A stretch of DNA of 21,512 nt, from positions 1 to 21,512 of the forward strand of contig CAYUJD010000066.1 of NCBI GenBank assembly GCA_964444975.1. The letters are read 5' to 3'. Every line of letters begins with the position of its first letter. Positions within the stretch are counted from its first letter, which is position 1. Under the pieces are notes generated by a model. The model ran no database searches. It saw only the letters and a list, made by a program, of their open reading frames with translations, and was not told the origin of the DNA. This document shows, one piece after another, positions 1 to 9,800 of this stretch. A program made the position numbers and the translations under genes. The DNA is from VBAS01 sp964444975 (GTDB lineage: Bacteria > Bacteroidota > Bacteroidia > Chitinophagales > Chitinophagaceae).

Positions 1-140
1 CTTTTTTACTTTTATTCGCCTGTCTGTATCTTGCGATTCATATCACTTCTGTTCAACTTGTAATAAGATTTGTCATCTTCATCACTTTATTCTTCAGTTG
101 AAACAACAAACATAAGCCGATATATGTTCACAAGCAATAC

Positions 141-166
141 GCCCACTTTAGGGGGTTTGGGGGCTT
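141..166 (-). repeat. Degenerate gene-end repeat, copy 1 (pyrB stop)
   Basis: Read on the minus strand this is AAGCCCCCAAACCCC followed by CTAAAGTGGGC. It matches the layout AAGCCCC(T/C)AAA(T/C)CC-CTAAAGGG seen at 10976-11004. It overlaps the last five codons and stop of pyrB. That it belongs to a dispersed family is inferred from the copies in this window. Confidence 0.55.
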
Positions 167-1074
167 AACAAATATAGCACAGCCATCCTCACCGCCACGC
201 CGTTTTCAACCTGCTGAAGAATGATGGATTGTTTGCTGTCGGCCACATCGCTGTCCAGTTCCACTCCTCTGTTTATCGGGCCGGGATGCATTACTACAAT
301 TTCTTTGTGCAGGCTGTCGAGCAGTTTTCTTTTTACGCCGTAAGCAAGATTGTATTCACGCAGCGAAGAAAACAATACCTGGTTTTGCCGCTCCAGCTGA
401 ATGCGCAGCACATTGGCCACATCGCACCATTCCAGTGTTTCCGCCAGGTTGTAATTCACTTCCACGCCGAAAGCTTCACGGATGTATTTGGGAATTAAAG
501 TAGGCGGGCCGCAAACGGTCACCTTTGCGCCCATTTTATTCAGCAGGTAAATATTGCTCATGGCCACACGGCTGTGCATAATGTCGCCAATGATGGCCAC
601 CTTCAGCCCTTCCAGCTTCCCGAATTTTTCATTCATGGAAAAAGCATCGAGCAGGCCCTGTGTGGGATGTTCATTGATGCCATCGCCGGCATTGATGATG
701 GCTGCCGGAACGTGCCGGGCAAGAAAATGCGGCGCTCCGCTGGCGCTGTGGCGCATCACCACCATGTCCACCTTCATGGATAAAATATTCCTCACCGTAT
801 CCAGCAGCGTTTCACCCTTTGCCGCCGATGAACCCGACAATGCAAAATTGATAGTATCGGCACTGAGTCGTTTTTCGGCCAGTTCGAATGAGAATCGTGT
901 GCGGGTGGAGCTTTCGTAAAAAAGATTTACGATAGTGACATCACGCAATGAAGGCACTTTCTTTACCGGGCGCTGCAAAACCTCTTTGAATTGTTCGGCT
1001 GTATTTAAAATAAGGGAAATGTCGCTGACTGTAAGGTCTTTGATACCAAGCAGGTGTCTGACAGAAAGGCTCAT
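148..1074 (-). CDS. pyrB: Aspartate carbamoyltransferase catalytic subunit
   Basis: This enzyme condenses carbamoyl phosphate with L-aspartate to give N-carbamoyl-aspartate, the first committed step of pyrimidine synthesis, in the cytosol. At 308 aa it has the normal length of the catalytic chain. Visible family motifs are the carbamoyl-phosphate loop YESSTRTR (about residues 53-60), HPTQGLLDAF (136-145) in the inter-domain region, and MHPGPINRGVE (262-272) near the C-terminus. No pyrI-like regulatory chain is next to it. The last codons (SPQTP) and the TAA stop lie inside a degenerate repeat (141-166), so the natural C-terminus has probably been rewritten. Upstream lie 339 nt without a gene, then the FG-GAP lipoprotein gene on the same strand. 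pyrR is also on this strand but about 9 kb upstream. The start is the only sensible ATG; a TATCTTCG box lies 8 nt before it. Confidence 0.97.
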   Translation of the reverse strand: MSLSVRHLLGIKDLTVSDISLILNTAEQFKEVLQRPVKKVPSLRDVTIVNLFYESSTRTRFSFELAEKRLSADTINFALSGSSAAKGETLLDTVRNILSMKVDMVVMRHSASGAPHFLARHVPAAIINAGDGINEHPTQGLLDAFSMNEKFGKLEGLKVAIIGDIMHSRVAMSNIYLLNKMGAKVTVCGPPTLIPKYIREAFGVEVNYNLAETLEWCDVANVLRIQLERQNQVLFSSLREYNLAYGVKRKLLDSLHKEIVVMHPGPINRGVELDSDVADSKQSIILQQVENGVAVRMAVLYLLSPQTP

Positions 1075-1413
1075 TAAAAGGCGAAGATAGTGGATTCAGC
1101 AGTTGGGATAAAAAGATTCTTGGGGGCAGTGATATAGTCGCCAGGCAATGAGCTAAGCTGCCTGTTAGGGTGCCGGTAAATAGCACCTAAATTAAAAGTT
1201 TCGCCAAAGCTGGATTCTTTTAACTTAACACAGTGTCACGATTGGAGTTTTACAGGGAAGCGATGGCAGTGAATCAGTGCTCCGTGTTACTCATTAACGC
1301 TGTATCTCAGTGTTGAAAATATTTTTGAAACAAACTTTCTATTTGCACTGGTGAATGTCCTCCCTTTTACTCGTACCGGTTATGATGGTTAACCAACTAT
1401 AAGTTTGTAATCA
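1075..1413. other. Gene-free interval between the FG-GAP gene and pyrB
   Basis: These 339 nt hold no convincing coding frame on either strand and no tRNA-like cloverleaf that I can fold. An imperfect inverted repeat (TTAGGTGC pairing with GCACCCTAA, one bulge) lies at 1165-1190 in what would be pyrB leader. A 10-nt perfect palindrome TGGTTAACCA lies at 1386-1395, just past the FG-GAP stop. Neither is followed by a T-run, so neither is called a terminator. The interval is a candidate pyrB leader or a scar from insertion of the upstream cassette. Confidence 0.5.
1082..1089 (-). promoter_or_regulatory. Possible -7 box of pyrB
   Basis: The minus strand reads TATCTTCG, one mismatch from the Bacteroidota -7 consensus TAnnTTTG, ending 8 nt before the pyrB ATG. 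It would give a nearly leaderless mRNA. No clear -33 TTTG is present at the usual distance. Confidence 0.3.
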
Positions 1414-4400
1414 CTATTGCCATTTTCTGCCGTCGCTGTCAATCCATGTAATTTGTTTTACAGCCTTTGTATTCAGCACCGATTTTGACGACTGGGATAA
1501 AAACGAGGAGCCGAATGGAAATTCTACTCTCCTTTTTTTATTATTCTGTAGCAGCAACTCCGCCGCCACTGCTTTCGCCGGAACAGGCACAAGAGTAAAC
1601 CCGGTTTTTAACCTGAAAAGTTTAAGATCGCCCCGGTTTTGCGATGCAGCAAAAAGCGGAGAACCGTTTGCTGATGCCAGCATACAAAATGCCCTGCCGT
1701 TGCCGGGAATAAACAGGCCGCTTTGCTGAATGGATAATGCCGTAAATCCGCCCTCACCGTTGCCTTTCAACATCAAGCCGTTTAATGCATCGTAGCGGCC
1801 AAGTGAGGGGATGGTTCCAAAGTCATTTGTATTTAAACAAATGTCCAGGTTGCCGTCGCCGTCGAAATCTTCTATTACCATTCCATACACACAGGACAGT
1901 TGCGCCATGGCCGGTAACTCTTCAATGATAAAGCTTCCATTGCCATTATTCCTGATAATTGATGATTTGAACCAGGTGGCCGGGTTTTTCAGCATATTTT
2001 TCTTTTGCTCATCTGAAAAAAGTTTGTCAACTGTGGCTCCGGCAAATTCTTTATAAGTAAGAAAATTCTTTTTAATAAAAGGCATGTGATCTACAATTTC
2101 ATCGCGGCCATCCACCGGAAATTCTTTCATTATGCCATCCCGGTCAACAATATATCTTGCCGGAATACATTGCCAGGTGCTGCCGTTATTATTAAAATCT
2201 TTTGCATACACCGACACGGGGTATTTTTCGCTGGCTTTCAGAAATGAATTTTCTCCCAGGTTTCCGGCCACGTAATCCATGTCGCCGTCATTGTCGAAAT
2301 CGCCGGTGGCAAGGCTGTTCCACCAGCCAGTTTTATTGCTGATGCCTGCTGAAGAAGTGATATCATTCAATTTTCCTTTTTCATTTTTCAGAAATTTCAG
2401 CGGCATCCATTCGCCGGCAATCAACAGGTCTGCCCAGCCGTCATTATCAAAGTCGGTCCATAAGGCATCGCATACCATCCCGATATTTTTTAATACCGGC
2501 GCCGCTGCTGCGGTTACATCAATAAATTTCACAACACCGTCTTTTGTATCATTCCTGTAAATAAATGAAGAAACAGGTTTCGGGTATTTCCAGGGGTCCA
2601 CCCTGCCGCCGATAAATAAATCCATGTCGCCGTCTTTATCGAAGTCGCAGGCTTTTACACAGCTTTTGCTTGTGTAATTCACCGGGAAGACAGTTGTATC
2701 CATTGTAAAACTGCCTTTGCCGTCGTTCAGGTAAAATTTATCACGGTAATGAAAAGTATAGCCGGGATTTTCATACCCGCCGCTGGCGATGTACATATCA
2801 TTATCGCCGTCATTATCGGCATCAAATAAGGCAATGCCGAGGTCTTCCGAAGTTTTGGTAATCCGGGTGGCACCGGGGAAAAGATCTGTGGAATCAAACC
2901 TGCCATCAGCCTGCTGAATGAACAGTTTTGCACTATGGCCGTAAGAACCGCCCACCACCAGGTCGTCCAGTTTATCTCCATCCAGGTCGCCGGCTGCAAG
3001 CGCAGGACCGTATTCTGAAAATTTATGCGGCAGCAGGCGCTGCACATTAAAATCAATGTAATCAATTTCCCGGTGCTGGTATTTTATACCCGATACTTCA
3101 CTTACTTCGGTGAAATAAGAGGATGCAGTAAAACCTTGTTTCCGCCAGTCATACTTGCCCGCAGCATCACTTTGTTTCAGGTTAATAACCTGGTTGGCAG
3201 GTATGCTTTCCAGTTTTTGAAATGTATTATCGGGCCAGATGATAAACAGGGAGTCAATTTTTGATTCAGCTCCCAAACCGAAATGAACAACCGGAGTAAC
3301 GGAAGATAAATAGCCCCGGACAGTATAATGCTCATACACCTGTTGCCAGTCATTGCTGAAAATTTTTATCCAGGCGCCAAAGCCGTCGCGGTTCGGAGCA
3401 TTTCCTTCCAGCTTTACAGAAAGATAATTGGATGCAGCGGGTTCTTTTTTTCTGAACGTATTTTCGTAAAGTATTGCTTCATCATTAATGTTATTTATCA
3501 CCACGTCCAGGTCGCCGTCATTATCAAAGTCGGCAAAGGCAGCCCCGTTGGAAAAAGTTGGGTCACTCATTCCCCACTCTTTTGTTTTATCAGTAAACCG
3601 CAGATTGCCGTTGTTGCTGAAAAAATAATTATGCAGCTTCACTTCGGGTATTTGCTCCAGCAGTTGCTGCTTGGTAGCAAAGAAAGATGTTTCCTGGCGG
3701 AAGACGGCAAAATCGTGATCGGTAATATCTTTCGGAAACCCGTTTGTGACAATTATATCCCGGTAAGCATCATTGTCAAAATCAGCCACCAGGGGCGCCC
3801 AGCTCCAGTCGGTTTCGGCCATGTTGCTGTAAAATCCTATTTCGCCAAACACAGGTGCGCCTGCCGAATCATTGGCCAGCTGGCGTTTCCCCATATTTAA
3901 CTGCAAAGTATTTCTCACGTATTGATAATGATAACCGAAATGATCAGAGTTCTGATAGGTGAGATAGCTCACGGGCATCAGCATCATTTTCTTACGGAAA
4001 TTATCTTCCGGGTTCATATCCAGCTCCACAATGTCGGCCAGCCCGTCATTATTAATATCAGCAATGTCTGCGCCCATAGCATTAGCCGATGAATGCTTCA
4101 GGTATTCTCCAATCTTATCAGTAAATGTGCCGTCGCCGTTATTGATGTAAAGAATATTGCTGGACAGGTAATCATTGGTCACATAAATATCTTTCCACCC
4201 GTCAAGGTTGATGTCGGCAATAGCCACATGATGAGCATAGCCTTCCGTGGTGATGCCTGCTTCCCCGGATACATTCTTAAAAACCGGGTGACCAGACGCA
4301 GAATCCCAGTCATTGCGGTACAGCCTGCCGGTGCTGGGGAAGCTGCCGTCTTTTATTACCGGTCGGAATTTATTGGGATACAACTCAGGCAGAATTTCAT

Positions 4401-4983
4401 TTACACTCAGGTACACATCCAGGTCGCCGTCATTGTCATAATCAAAAAAAGAAGATTGTGTAGTATGCGTTGTATCATTGAGCCCGTATTCCCTTGCCAT
4501 GTTTTTAAAATGAGGAATCCCATTTTCATTAATACCTGTGTTGATATAAAGAATATTTTCTCTTTTAGCCGCATCGGGATTGATGGTGGCTGAAACATAA
4601 ATATCCTGCCGGCCGTCGTTGTTAATATCAACCACCGCCACACCGCGGCACCACTTGCCTTCGCCACCGGCTGACGCTTCCCTTGTGACATCAGCAAAGC
4701 GGAAATCTCCTTTGTTCAGGTACAGTTTGTTTTCTACCATGTTGCCGGTGAAGTAAACATCCGGCAGGCCATCGTTGTTAAAATCGGCTACTCCCACACC
4801 GCCGCCATTGTACACATTGGAAAAATCAAGAATGTTGACAGAGTCGGTTTCCTTTATTTCGTTGTTGAAATGAATGCCCGAGTGGCCGGATGAAATTTTT
4901 TTAAAGTAAAATTTTTTATCCCTGCAACTCTGTAAAATAAAAACGATGAATGTGCTTACTGCAAGAATTATTCTGGTTCTCAT
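1414..4983 (-). CDS. FG-GAP/VCBS repeat lipoprotein with UnbV domain
   Basis: This is a 1189-aa predicted surface or outer-membrane lipoprotein. The N-terminus is a lipoprotein signal with a LQSC box (Cys20). The rest is built of FG-GAP/VCBS beta-propeller repeats with calcium-type loops of the DxNxDGxxD kind: for example near residues 67, 119, 181, 258, 309, 401, 485, then 666, 721, 780, 844 and 895. An ASPIC/UnbV-like domain (about 533-603, core RGYLSSVTPVVHFGLG) separates two propeller blocks. The extreme C-terminus (FGSSFLSQSS...IDSDGRKW) resembles a second, degenerate UnbV end. Such proteins often follow susC/susD in Bacteroidota, and this one does, 100 nt after susD. A strong hairpin terminator lies between, so expression may be lower or separate. 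The role is inferred to be ligand binding or an accessory role with the SusCD transporter; no catalytic site is apparent. Confidence 0.9.
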   Translation of the reverse strand: MRTRIILAVSTFIVFILQSCRDKKFYFKKISSGHSGIHFNNEIKETDSVNILDFSNVYNGGGVGVADFNNDGLPDVYFTGNMVENKLYLNKGDFRFADVTREASAGGEGKWCRGVAVVDINNDGRQDIYVSATINPDAAKRENILYINTGINENGIPHFKNMAREYGLNDTTHTTQSSFFDYDNDGDLDVYLSVNEILPELYPNKFRPVIKDGSFPSTGRLYRNDWDSASGHPVFKNVSGEAGITTEGYAHHVAIADINLDGWKDIYVTNDYLSSNILYINNGDGTFTDKIGEYLKHSSANAMGADIADINNDGLADIVELDMNPEDNFRKKMMLMPVSYLTYQNSDHFGYHYQYVRNTLQLNMGKRQLANDSAGAPVFGEIGFYSNMAETDWSWAPLVADFDNDAYRDIIVTNGFPKDITDHDFAVFRQETSFFATKQQLLEQIPEVKLHNYFFSNNGNLRFTDKTKEWGMSDPTFSNGAAFADFDNDGDLDVVINNINDEAILYENTFRKKEPAASNYLSVKLEGNAPNRDGFGAWIKIFSNDWQQVYEHYTVRGYLSSVTPVVHFGLGAESKIDSLFIIWPDNTFQKLESIPANQVINLKQSDAAGKYDWRKQGFTASSYFTEVSEVSGIKYQHREIDYIDFNVQRLLPHKFSEYGPALAAGDLDGDKLDDLVVGGSYGHSAKLFIQQADGRFDSTDLFPGATRITKTSEDLGIALFDADNDGDNDMYIASGGYENPGYTFHYRDKFYLNDGKGSFTMDTTVFPVNYTSKSCVKACDFDKDGDMDLFIGGRVDPWKYPKPVSSFIYRNDTKDGVVKFIDVTAAAAPVLKNIGMVCDALWTDFDNDGWADLLIAGEWMPLKFLKNEKGKLNDITSSAGISNKTGWWNSLATGDFDNDGDMDYVAGNLGENSFLKASEKYPVSVYAKDFNNNGSTWQCIPARYIVDRDGIMKEFPVDGRDEIVDHMPFIKKNFLTYKEFAGATVDKLFSDEQKKNMLKNPATWFKSSIIRNNGNGSFIIEELPAMAQLSCVYGMVIEDFDGDGNLDICLNTNDFGTIPSLGRYDALNGLMLKGNGEGGFTALSIQQSGLFIPGNGRAFCMLASANGSPLFAASQNRGDLKLFRLKTGFTLVPVPAKAVAAELLLQNNKKRRVEFPFGSSFLSQSSKSVLNTKAVKQITWIDSDGRKWQ

Positions 4984-4997
4984 AATGGCAATTCAGT

Positions 4998-5030
4998 AAA
5001 AACTAATTTAGCGGAAAAACAAATTTCAAA
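4998..5030 (-). promoter_or_regulatory. Possible promoter of the FG-GAP gene
   Basis: On the minus strand a TTTG (5027-5030) is followed after 21 nt by TAGTTTTT (4998-5005), one mismatch from TAnnTTTG. This is the spacing expected for the Bacteroidota -33/-7 pair. It lies directly downstream of the susD terminator and about 15 nt before the ATG. In such AT-rich DNA a chance match is possible. Confidence 0.3.
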
Positions 5031-5071
5031 AAAAGAGGCAGAACCCTGTCTGCCTCCTTTTTTATTTTTTT
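5028..5071 (-). terminator. Intrinsic terminator after susD (bidirectional shape)
   Basis: An 8-bp stem GAGGCAGA / TCTGCCTC (5035-5042 with 5049-5056) has a 6-nt loop and is flanked by A7 (5028-5034) on one side and two T-runs (5058-5063, 5065-5071) on the other. On the minus strand this is a GC-rich hairpin followed by seven U, 28 nt past the susD stop. It would separate susCD from the FG-GAP gene. Confidence 0.85.
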
Positions 5072-5083
5072 AAAAATAAAAAA

Positions 5084-6868
5084 TTAATACCCCGGGTTTT
5101 GTTTCAGCTTGGCTTGTCCGCCGGTTACACTTCTGTCTATCTGGCTTTGCGGTATAGGGAAGTACTCATTTTTATTGGCTGTAAAATTAGCGGCAGCCAG
5201 GTAGTTGCGCTTGTTGTTGATGGTCGGATGACTTACACCTCCGTTATAATCCAGTATCCTGTTTACCTCGGCAGCTGCCACTCCCCAGCGTACAAGGTCA
5301 AAGAAACGGTGGCCTTCCATACCCAGTTCAAGTTTTCTTTCGAAACGAACTGCCTTGCGTGCATTTGCCTGGTTTGAAAATGCGGGAGAACCAGATGGAT
5401 ATAATCCCACCATATAATTGGCTGCATAAGGAGCGAAAGGCCCCGTGGTGCTGGCTACCCAACCTGCAGGGTTGGCTGCCCTTGCTCTTACCAGGTTTAC
5501 CAGTTGCCGGGCCCTGTCAAGGCTTCCGGCTTCTACTTCGGCTTCAGCCAGCCAGAGAATGACATCAGCAAAGCGGATAAGGGTGTAATTATTGGCAGTA
5601 ATGCCGCTTGTCCAGAAGTTAATATCAGTTTTTACTCTTTCCTGGGCTTTGTAATAAACATTTTTAATGGGGCTGTAAGGACCACCATAAGCCTGGTCGC
5701 GAATCCAGTTGTAGCCCGGGTGCGGGCCCCAATCGAGATAAGGAATGCCGCGACGGCCGACAGTATAATCAAGACGGGCATCCAGGGTGCCTGCATATGG
5801 TGTAAATGGCTGTGATGAAGTCAGGCCCTGGTCATTAGTCACTTCCGTATTATTGTAGTTATCCGGATCGGGTAGGCCGGTTACAGGATCGGTTTTGAAA
5901 GAATTCACTAAATCCTGCGAAGGCTGGAAGAATCCGCAGCATGTGCCGGGGCCGCCTGTATAAGGGAAATTCAGCACTTCACCCCAACCGCCGTTATCGG
6001 CGCTGGAACCATCATTAACAGAATACTGTACAGCAAATACCGATTCGGTGCTGTTCTTGGTATCGGCATTGAAGTTGTCGCTGTATTTGGTCAACAATGC
6101 GTAGGTCTGTCCCTGCGCATTCTTGCCATTGGTGTATACATCATCCAGTACTGTTTTGGCTTGCGGATACTTGCCCTGGAACAGCAGGCATTTTCCAAGC
6201 ATAGCGCCGGCGGCGTATTTGTTCACACGGCCTTTTGCTGCTTGAGTAACGGGCAAATTGGCATAAGCAAACTCAAGGTCAGCCTGTATTTGTGGCCAAA
6301 TGTCGGCATCGTTTGGCTGGTTGAAGTCGGTTACATTTTCGTCATAAAACGGCACTTTATTCCACATTTTCTTTGCTTCAAAGTGATAATGTGCCCGCAG
6401 AAATCTTGCTTCACCTGCAATTCTTGCTGCATCGGCAGCGCTGATGTCCGTTGCATTTGCCATTACTCTCAATACGCTGTTTGAGCGGTTTATGCCTTCA
6501 AAACATATCCGCCACTTTGTATCAAAATACCCGTTTGTGGCTGTTGGTGTAAAAGCCTCAATGGGGTTAATGTCAGGCTGATCGCCGGCATCGGTGCCTT
6601 TATGTGCATCCTGGCCGCAAATGCTGCCATATACCCAGTTGGTGCCGGAACTTTGCCAGCCACCCAAAAAGATACCGCCACCATTAATGAAGCCATCCAG
6701 TACGGCATAGGCCCCGATAAGCAGGGCTTCTACTCCTTTCTTATTTGCAAGGGCATTCACATCAAGTGTACCCTTTGGGGTTTTCTCCAGAAAACCCTTG
6801 CCACAGGAAAGTGAAATCACCGTTCCTGCCATGAAAAGAGCCATGAATTTGAAAGTTATTTTTTTCAT
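5084..6868 (-). CDS. RagB/SusD family nutrient-uptake outer-membrane lipoprotein
   Basis: This 594-aa protein is the surface-exposed ligand-binding lid of a SusCD importer. The N-terminus is a hydrophobic signal ending ISLSC, with the lipidated Cys probably at residue 22, followed by GKGFLEKTPKG, the usual SusD start. The helical repeat core (residues ~90-240, with RFLRAHYHFEAKKMWNKVPF) and the C-terminal RagB/SusD region (VRFERKLELGMEGHRFFDLVRWG, then the ending KLKQNPGY) are typical. It starts 18 nt after the susC stop, so the two are translationally close and co-transcribed; a strong terminator follows it. The substrate cannot be read from the sequence. The nearest glycoside-hydrolase-like gene is the GH172 protein about 10 kb away on the other strand. 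Confidence 0.96.
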   Translation of the reverse strand: MKKITFKFMALFMAGTVISLSCGKGFLEKTPKGTLDVNALANKKGVEALLIGAYAVLDGFINGGGIFLGGWQSSGTNWVYGSICGQDAHKGTDAGDQPDINPIEAFTPTATNGYFDTKWRICFEGINRSNSVLRVMANATDISAADAARIAGEARFLRAHYHFEAKKMWNKVPFYDENVTDFNQPNDADIWPQIQADLEFAYANLPVTQAAKGRVNKYAAGAMLGKCLLFQGKYPQAKTVLDDVYTNGKNAQGQTYALLTKYSDNFNADTKNSTESVFAVQYSVNDGSSADNGGWGEVLNFPYTGGPGTCCGFFQPSQDLVNSFKTDPVTGLPDPDNYNNTEVTNDQGLTSSQPFTPYAGTLDARLDYTVGRRGIPYLDWGPHPGYNWIRDQAYGGPYSPIKNVYYKAQERVKTDINFWTSGITANNYTLIRFADVILWLAEAEVEAGSLDRARQLVNLVRARAANPAGWVASTTGPFAPYAANYMVGLYPSGSPAFSNQANARKAVRFERKLELGMEGHRFFDLVRWGVAAAEVNRILDYNGGVSHPTINNKRNYLAAANFTANKNEYFPIPQSQIDRSVTGGQAKLKQNPGY

Positions 6869-6886
6869 ATGATTTCAATTATATTT

Positions 6887-9800
6887 TTAGAAATTAACAT
6901 TTACTCCGATAAGGAACTGGCGAACTGAACGCAACAAGCCTTCATCTATACCGTAAGAATCATCGGCGCCAAATGTTTCAGGATCCAGGCCGGAATAATC
7001 CGTGATGGTAAACAGGTTGGTGCCCTGAACATAAATCCTGAACTTGTCAATTTTCACCTTGTTGGTAAGCGAAGCAGGCAAGGTATATCCTATGGTCAGG
7101 TTTTTCATTCTGAAATAAGAGCCATCTTCGAGATAATAGGAATTCACTGCATTGTTATTGCTGAAGTTCGAAGCGTTTTCAGCTATAGGAACTTTTGCAT
7201 TGGTTTTTGTTGATGTCCATGAATTGTAAAGCAGGTCTTTGCTCTTGGCGCCCTGGAACGAGGGGAAGAAATCAATCCACCACTTCACATAATTCATGAT
7301 TTCCTTACCCTGGCTGCCATAGAAGAACATGGATACATCGAAAGCTTTATAAGATGCATTCAGGTTCAGCCCGTATGTAAAATCAGGATTCGGGCTGCCA
7401 AGAAATACCCGGTCAGCTGGAGTAATAGTGCCATCGCCATTTGTATCCTGGTAGCGGAAGCGGCCCGGCGCTTTTTGATCCTGTGCAGGAGCAGATGCCA
7501 CTTCGGCTGCATCTTTGAAAATGCCAACTACCTTGTAGCCAAAGAAGGACGACATTTCATGACCAATCTGGTTTCTTATCCAGTTACCTATACGTGAACC
7601 GCGGGTATCATAAAAGTCCAAACCCTCGGCCAGTTTGGTTATCTCGTTATTGTAAGAAGTTAATGTAAGTTGTGCATCAAATTTCACTCCGTCTCTGCCG
7701 CCAAAAGAACCGCGATGTGTTATTGACAGGTCAATACCGTTATTCTTCATCGAAGCTACATTGAAGAATGCAGGATTGGATGCAGCGCCGGCACCGGCAG
7801 CAGCGAGGGCAGGAAGACGAAACAACAGGTCTTCAGTCTTTTTGCTGTACCAGTCAAATGATATTTCAGTTTTTCCATTGAACAATACCGCATCAAAACC
7901 ATAATTCTGGGTAATGTTGGTTTCCCATTTACCGGCCGGATTACCTACAAATGATTGCTGGAATCCCTGTACCGTACTGTTGCTTGTACCATTAATATCG
8001 TAGTTGGAACTTCCGGGTCCGCCAACATACAGGTCAAATGCATTGGCGGGATTAATACGCTGGTTACCCATCTGGCCATAACTACCTCGGATTTTCAGGT
8101 CGCTGATCCATCTTACATTGTCCATAAAGCTTTCCTCCGTCACACGCCAGCCGATAGAACCTGCAGGGAAAGTACCCCACCTGAACAGGGGACCGAACCT
8201 GGAAGACCCGTCGCGACGTATAGTAAAGCTTGCGAGGTATTTATTATTATAGCTGTAATCAGCTTTACCAAAATAAGAAACAAGCGATGCCGGGGTAAAA
8301 GGTGCACCACTTGCCTGTTGGCCGGCAGCGCCGCCTGAATTCAACGCCCAGAAATCACGTGACTCAACAAAATAACCTACCCGGGTTCCCTGCACATTTC
8401 GGCCCCAGCTTTCCACTGCCTCGGTACCCACCAGTACGTTCACATCATGCACCTGGGCAAATGTGTTTTTATAAGTTACCTGGTTGGTCCATGTCCATTC
8501 GCGGAAACGGTTGAAGCCCTCGGTATAGCTGTTACCTGTATTATTTTCGGAATTCTCGTAGGTTTTAAAGTTGAAGAAAAAGAAATTATTGTAGTTGAAC
8601 TGTCCTCCAAAGCTTGTTCTTGCGGTAAAATGTTTCAGGAAGTCAACTTCGGCATACACATTACCAAAAATATTCAGGTTTTGATTCCTGGCATCCTTGG
8701 CCCGGATGCGTCTGGCTACGGGATTTTGGGCATTCCCAAGGTTAGGCGCCCGTGATCCGGCAAAATTTCCTTTGATATCATAAATAGGGATGATGGGCTG
8801 ATTTCGGTAAGCCATGCCCAGTTCGGTACCCTCGCCGTTGTTTCCGTTATTAGCCACCGTATTATCATCGTTGGTTCTTACCTGCAGGTTTTCTCCTATG
8901 CGAATATTTCTTTTAATATTGAATTCCGTGTTTACTCTAAGGGTGTATCTCCTGTAAAAACTGTAAATAATAATGGCATCCTGGTCAAAATAATCAAAGC
9001 TCATCAGGTACCTGCTTCGATCAGCCCCGCCGGAGAGGGTGATATTGTGGTTCATGATGGGGGCATTCTGTGTTATTTCATCATACCAGTTGGTGCCGGC
9101 TTTATTGGCTCTTACAATCAGATAAGATCCCCCGATATTATCCAGGTCCAGATTATATAAATTGGGATTCACGGCAGGGTCGCCTTCCATTTTACCTGCG
9201 GGCAGAATGTAATCGGGCAGGCGGGGTGTGGAGCCGGTTCCATATTGTACGGTAGGAACAGGCTGACCGGCATTTCGGAAAGCCAGCCAGGTAAGATCTG
9301 CCATTTCCTGGGAGTTGGCAAGGTCCCAACCTTTACCGGGCGACTGCTTGCCCCAATAAGCATTATAAGAAACCTTGGCTCCCCCGGTTCTGCCTTTCTT
9401 GGTGGTTACTATTATTACACCATTGGAAGCACGGGCTCCGTAGATGGAGGCTGCAGCCGCATCTTTCAGTACCTGCATTGATTCAATATCATTTGGGTTC
9501 AGCCCGCTGATGCCACCGGATGGAATTCCATCTATGATATAAAGCGGGGCATTATCGCCAAAAGATGAAAATCCCCGGATTTTTACTGATGATTCAGTTC
9601 CGGGGCGATTGTCTGTAGTTACGGTAATACCTGCTACACGTCCTTGCAATTGGCCGGAGGCATTACTTGAAGGCACCGATTTCAGATCGGCAACTTTTAC
9701 TACAGATACCGAACCCGTAATATCTTTTTTAGCCTGCGATGTGTAACCGGTAACTACCACTTCATTTAAAGTAGTATTTACGGGTGCCATCACCACATCA

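Noticed and set aside
3328..3900. Long open frames antisense to the FG-GAP gene (for example 190 codons here)
   Set aside because: The minus strand carries a clear repeat protein with signal and domains; the antisense frames show no recognisable motifs and follow from its composition.
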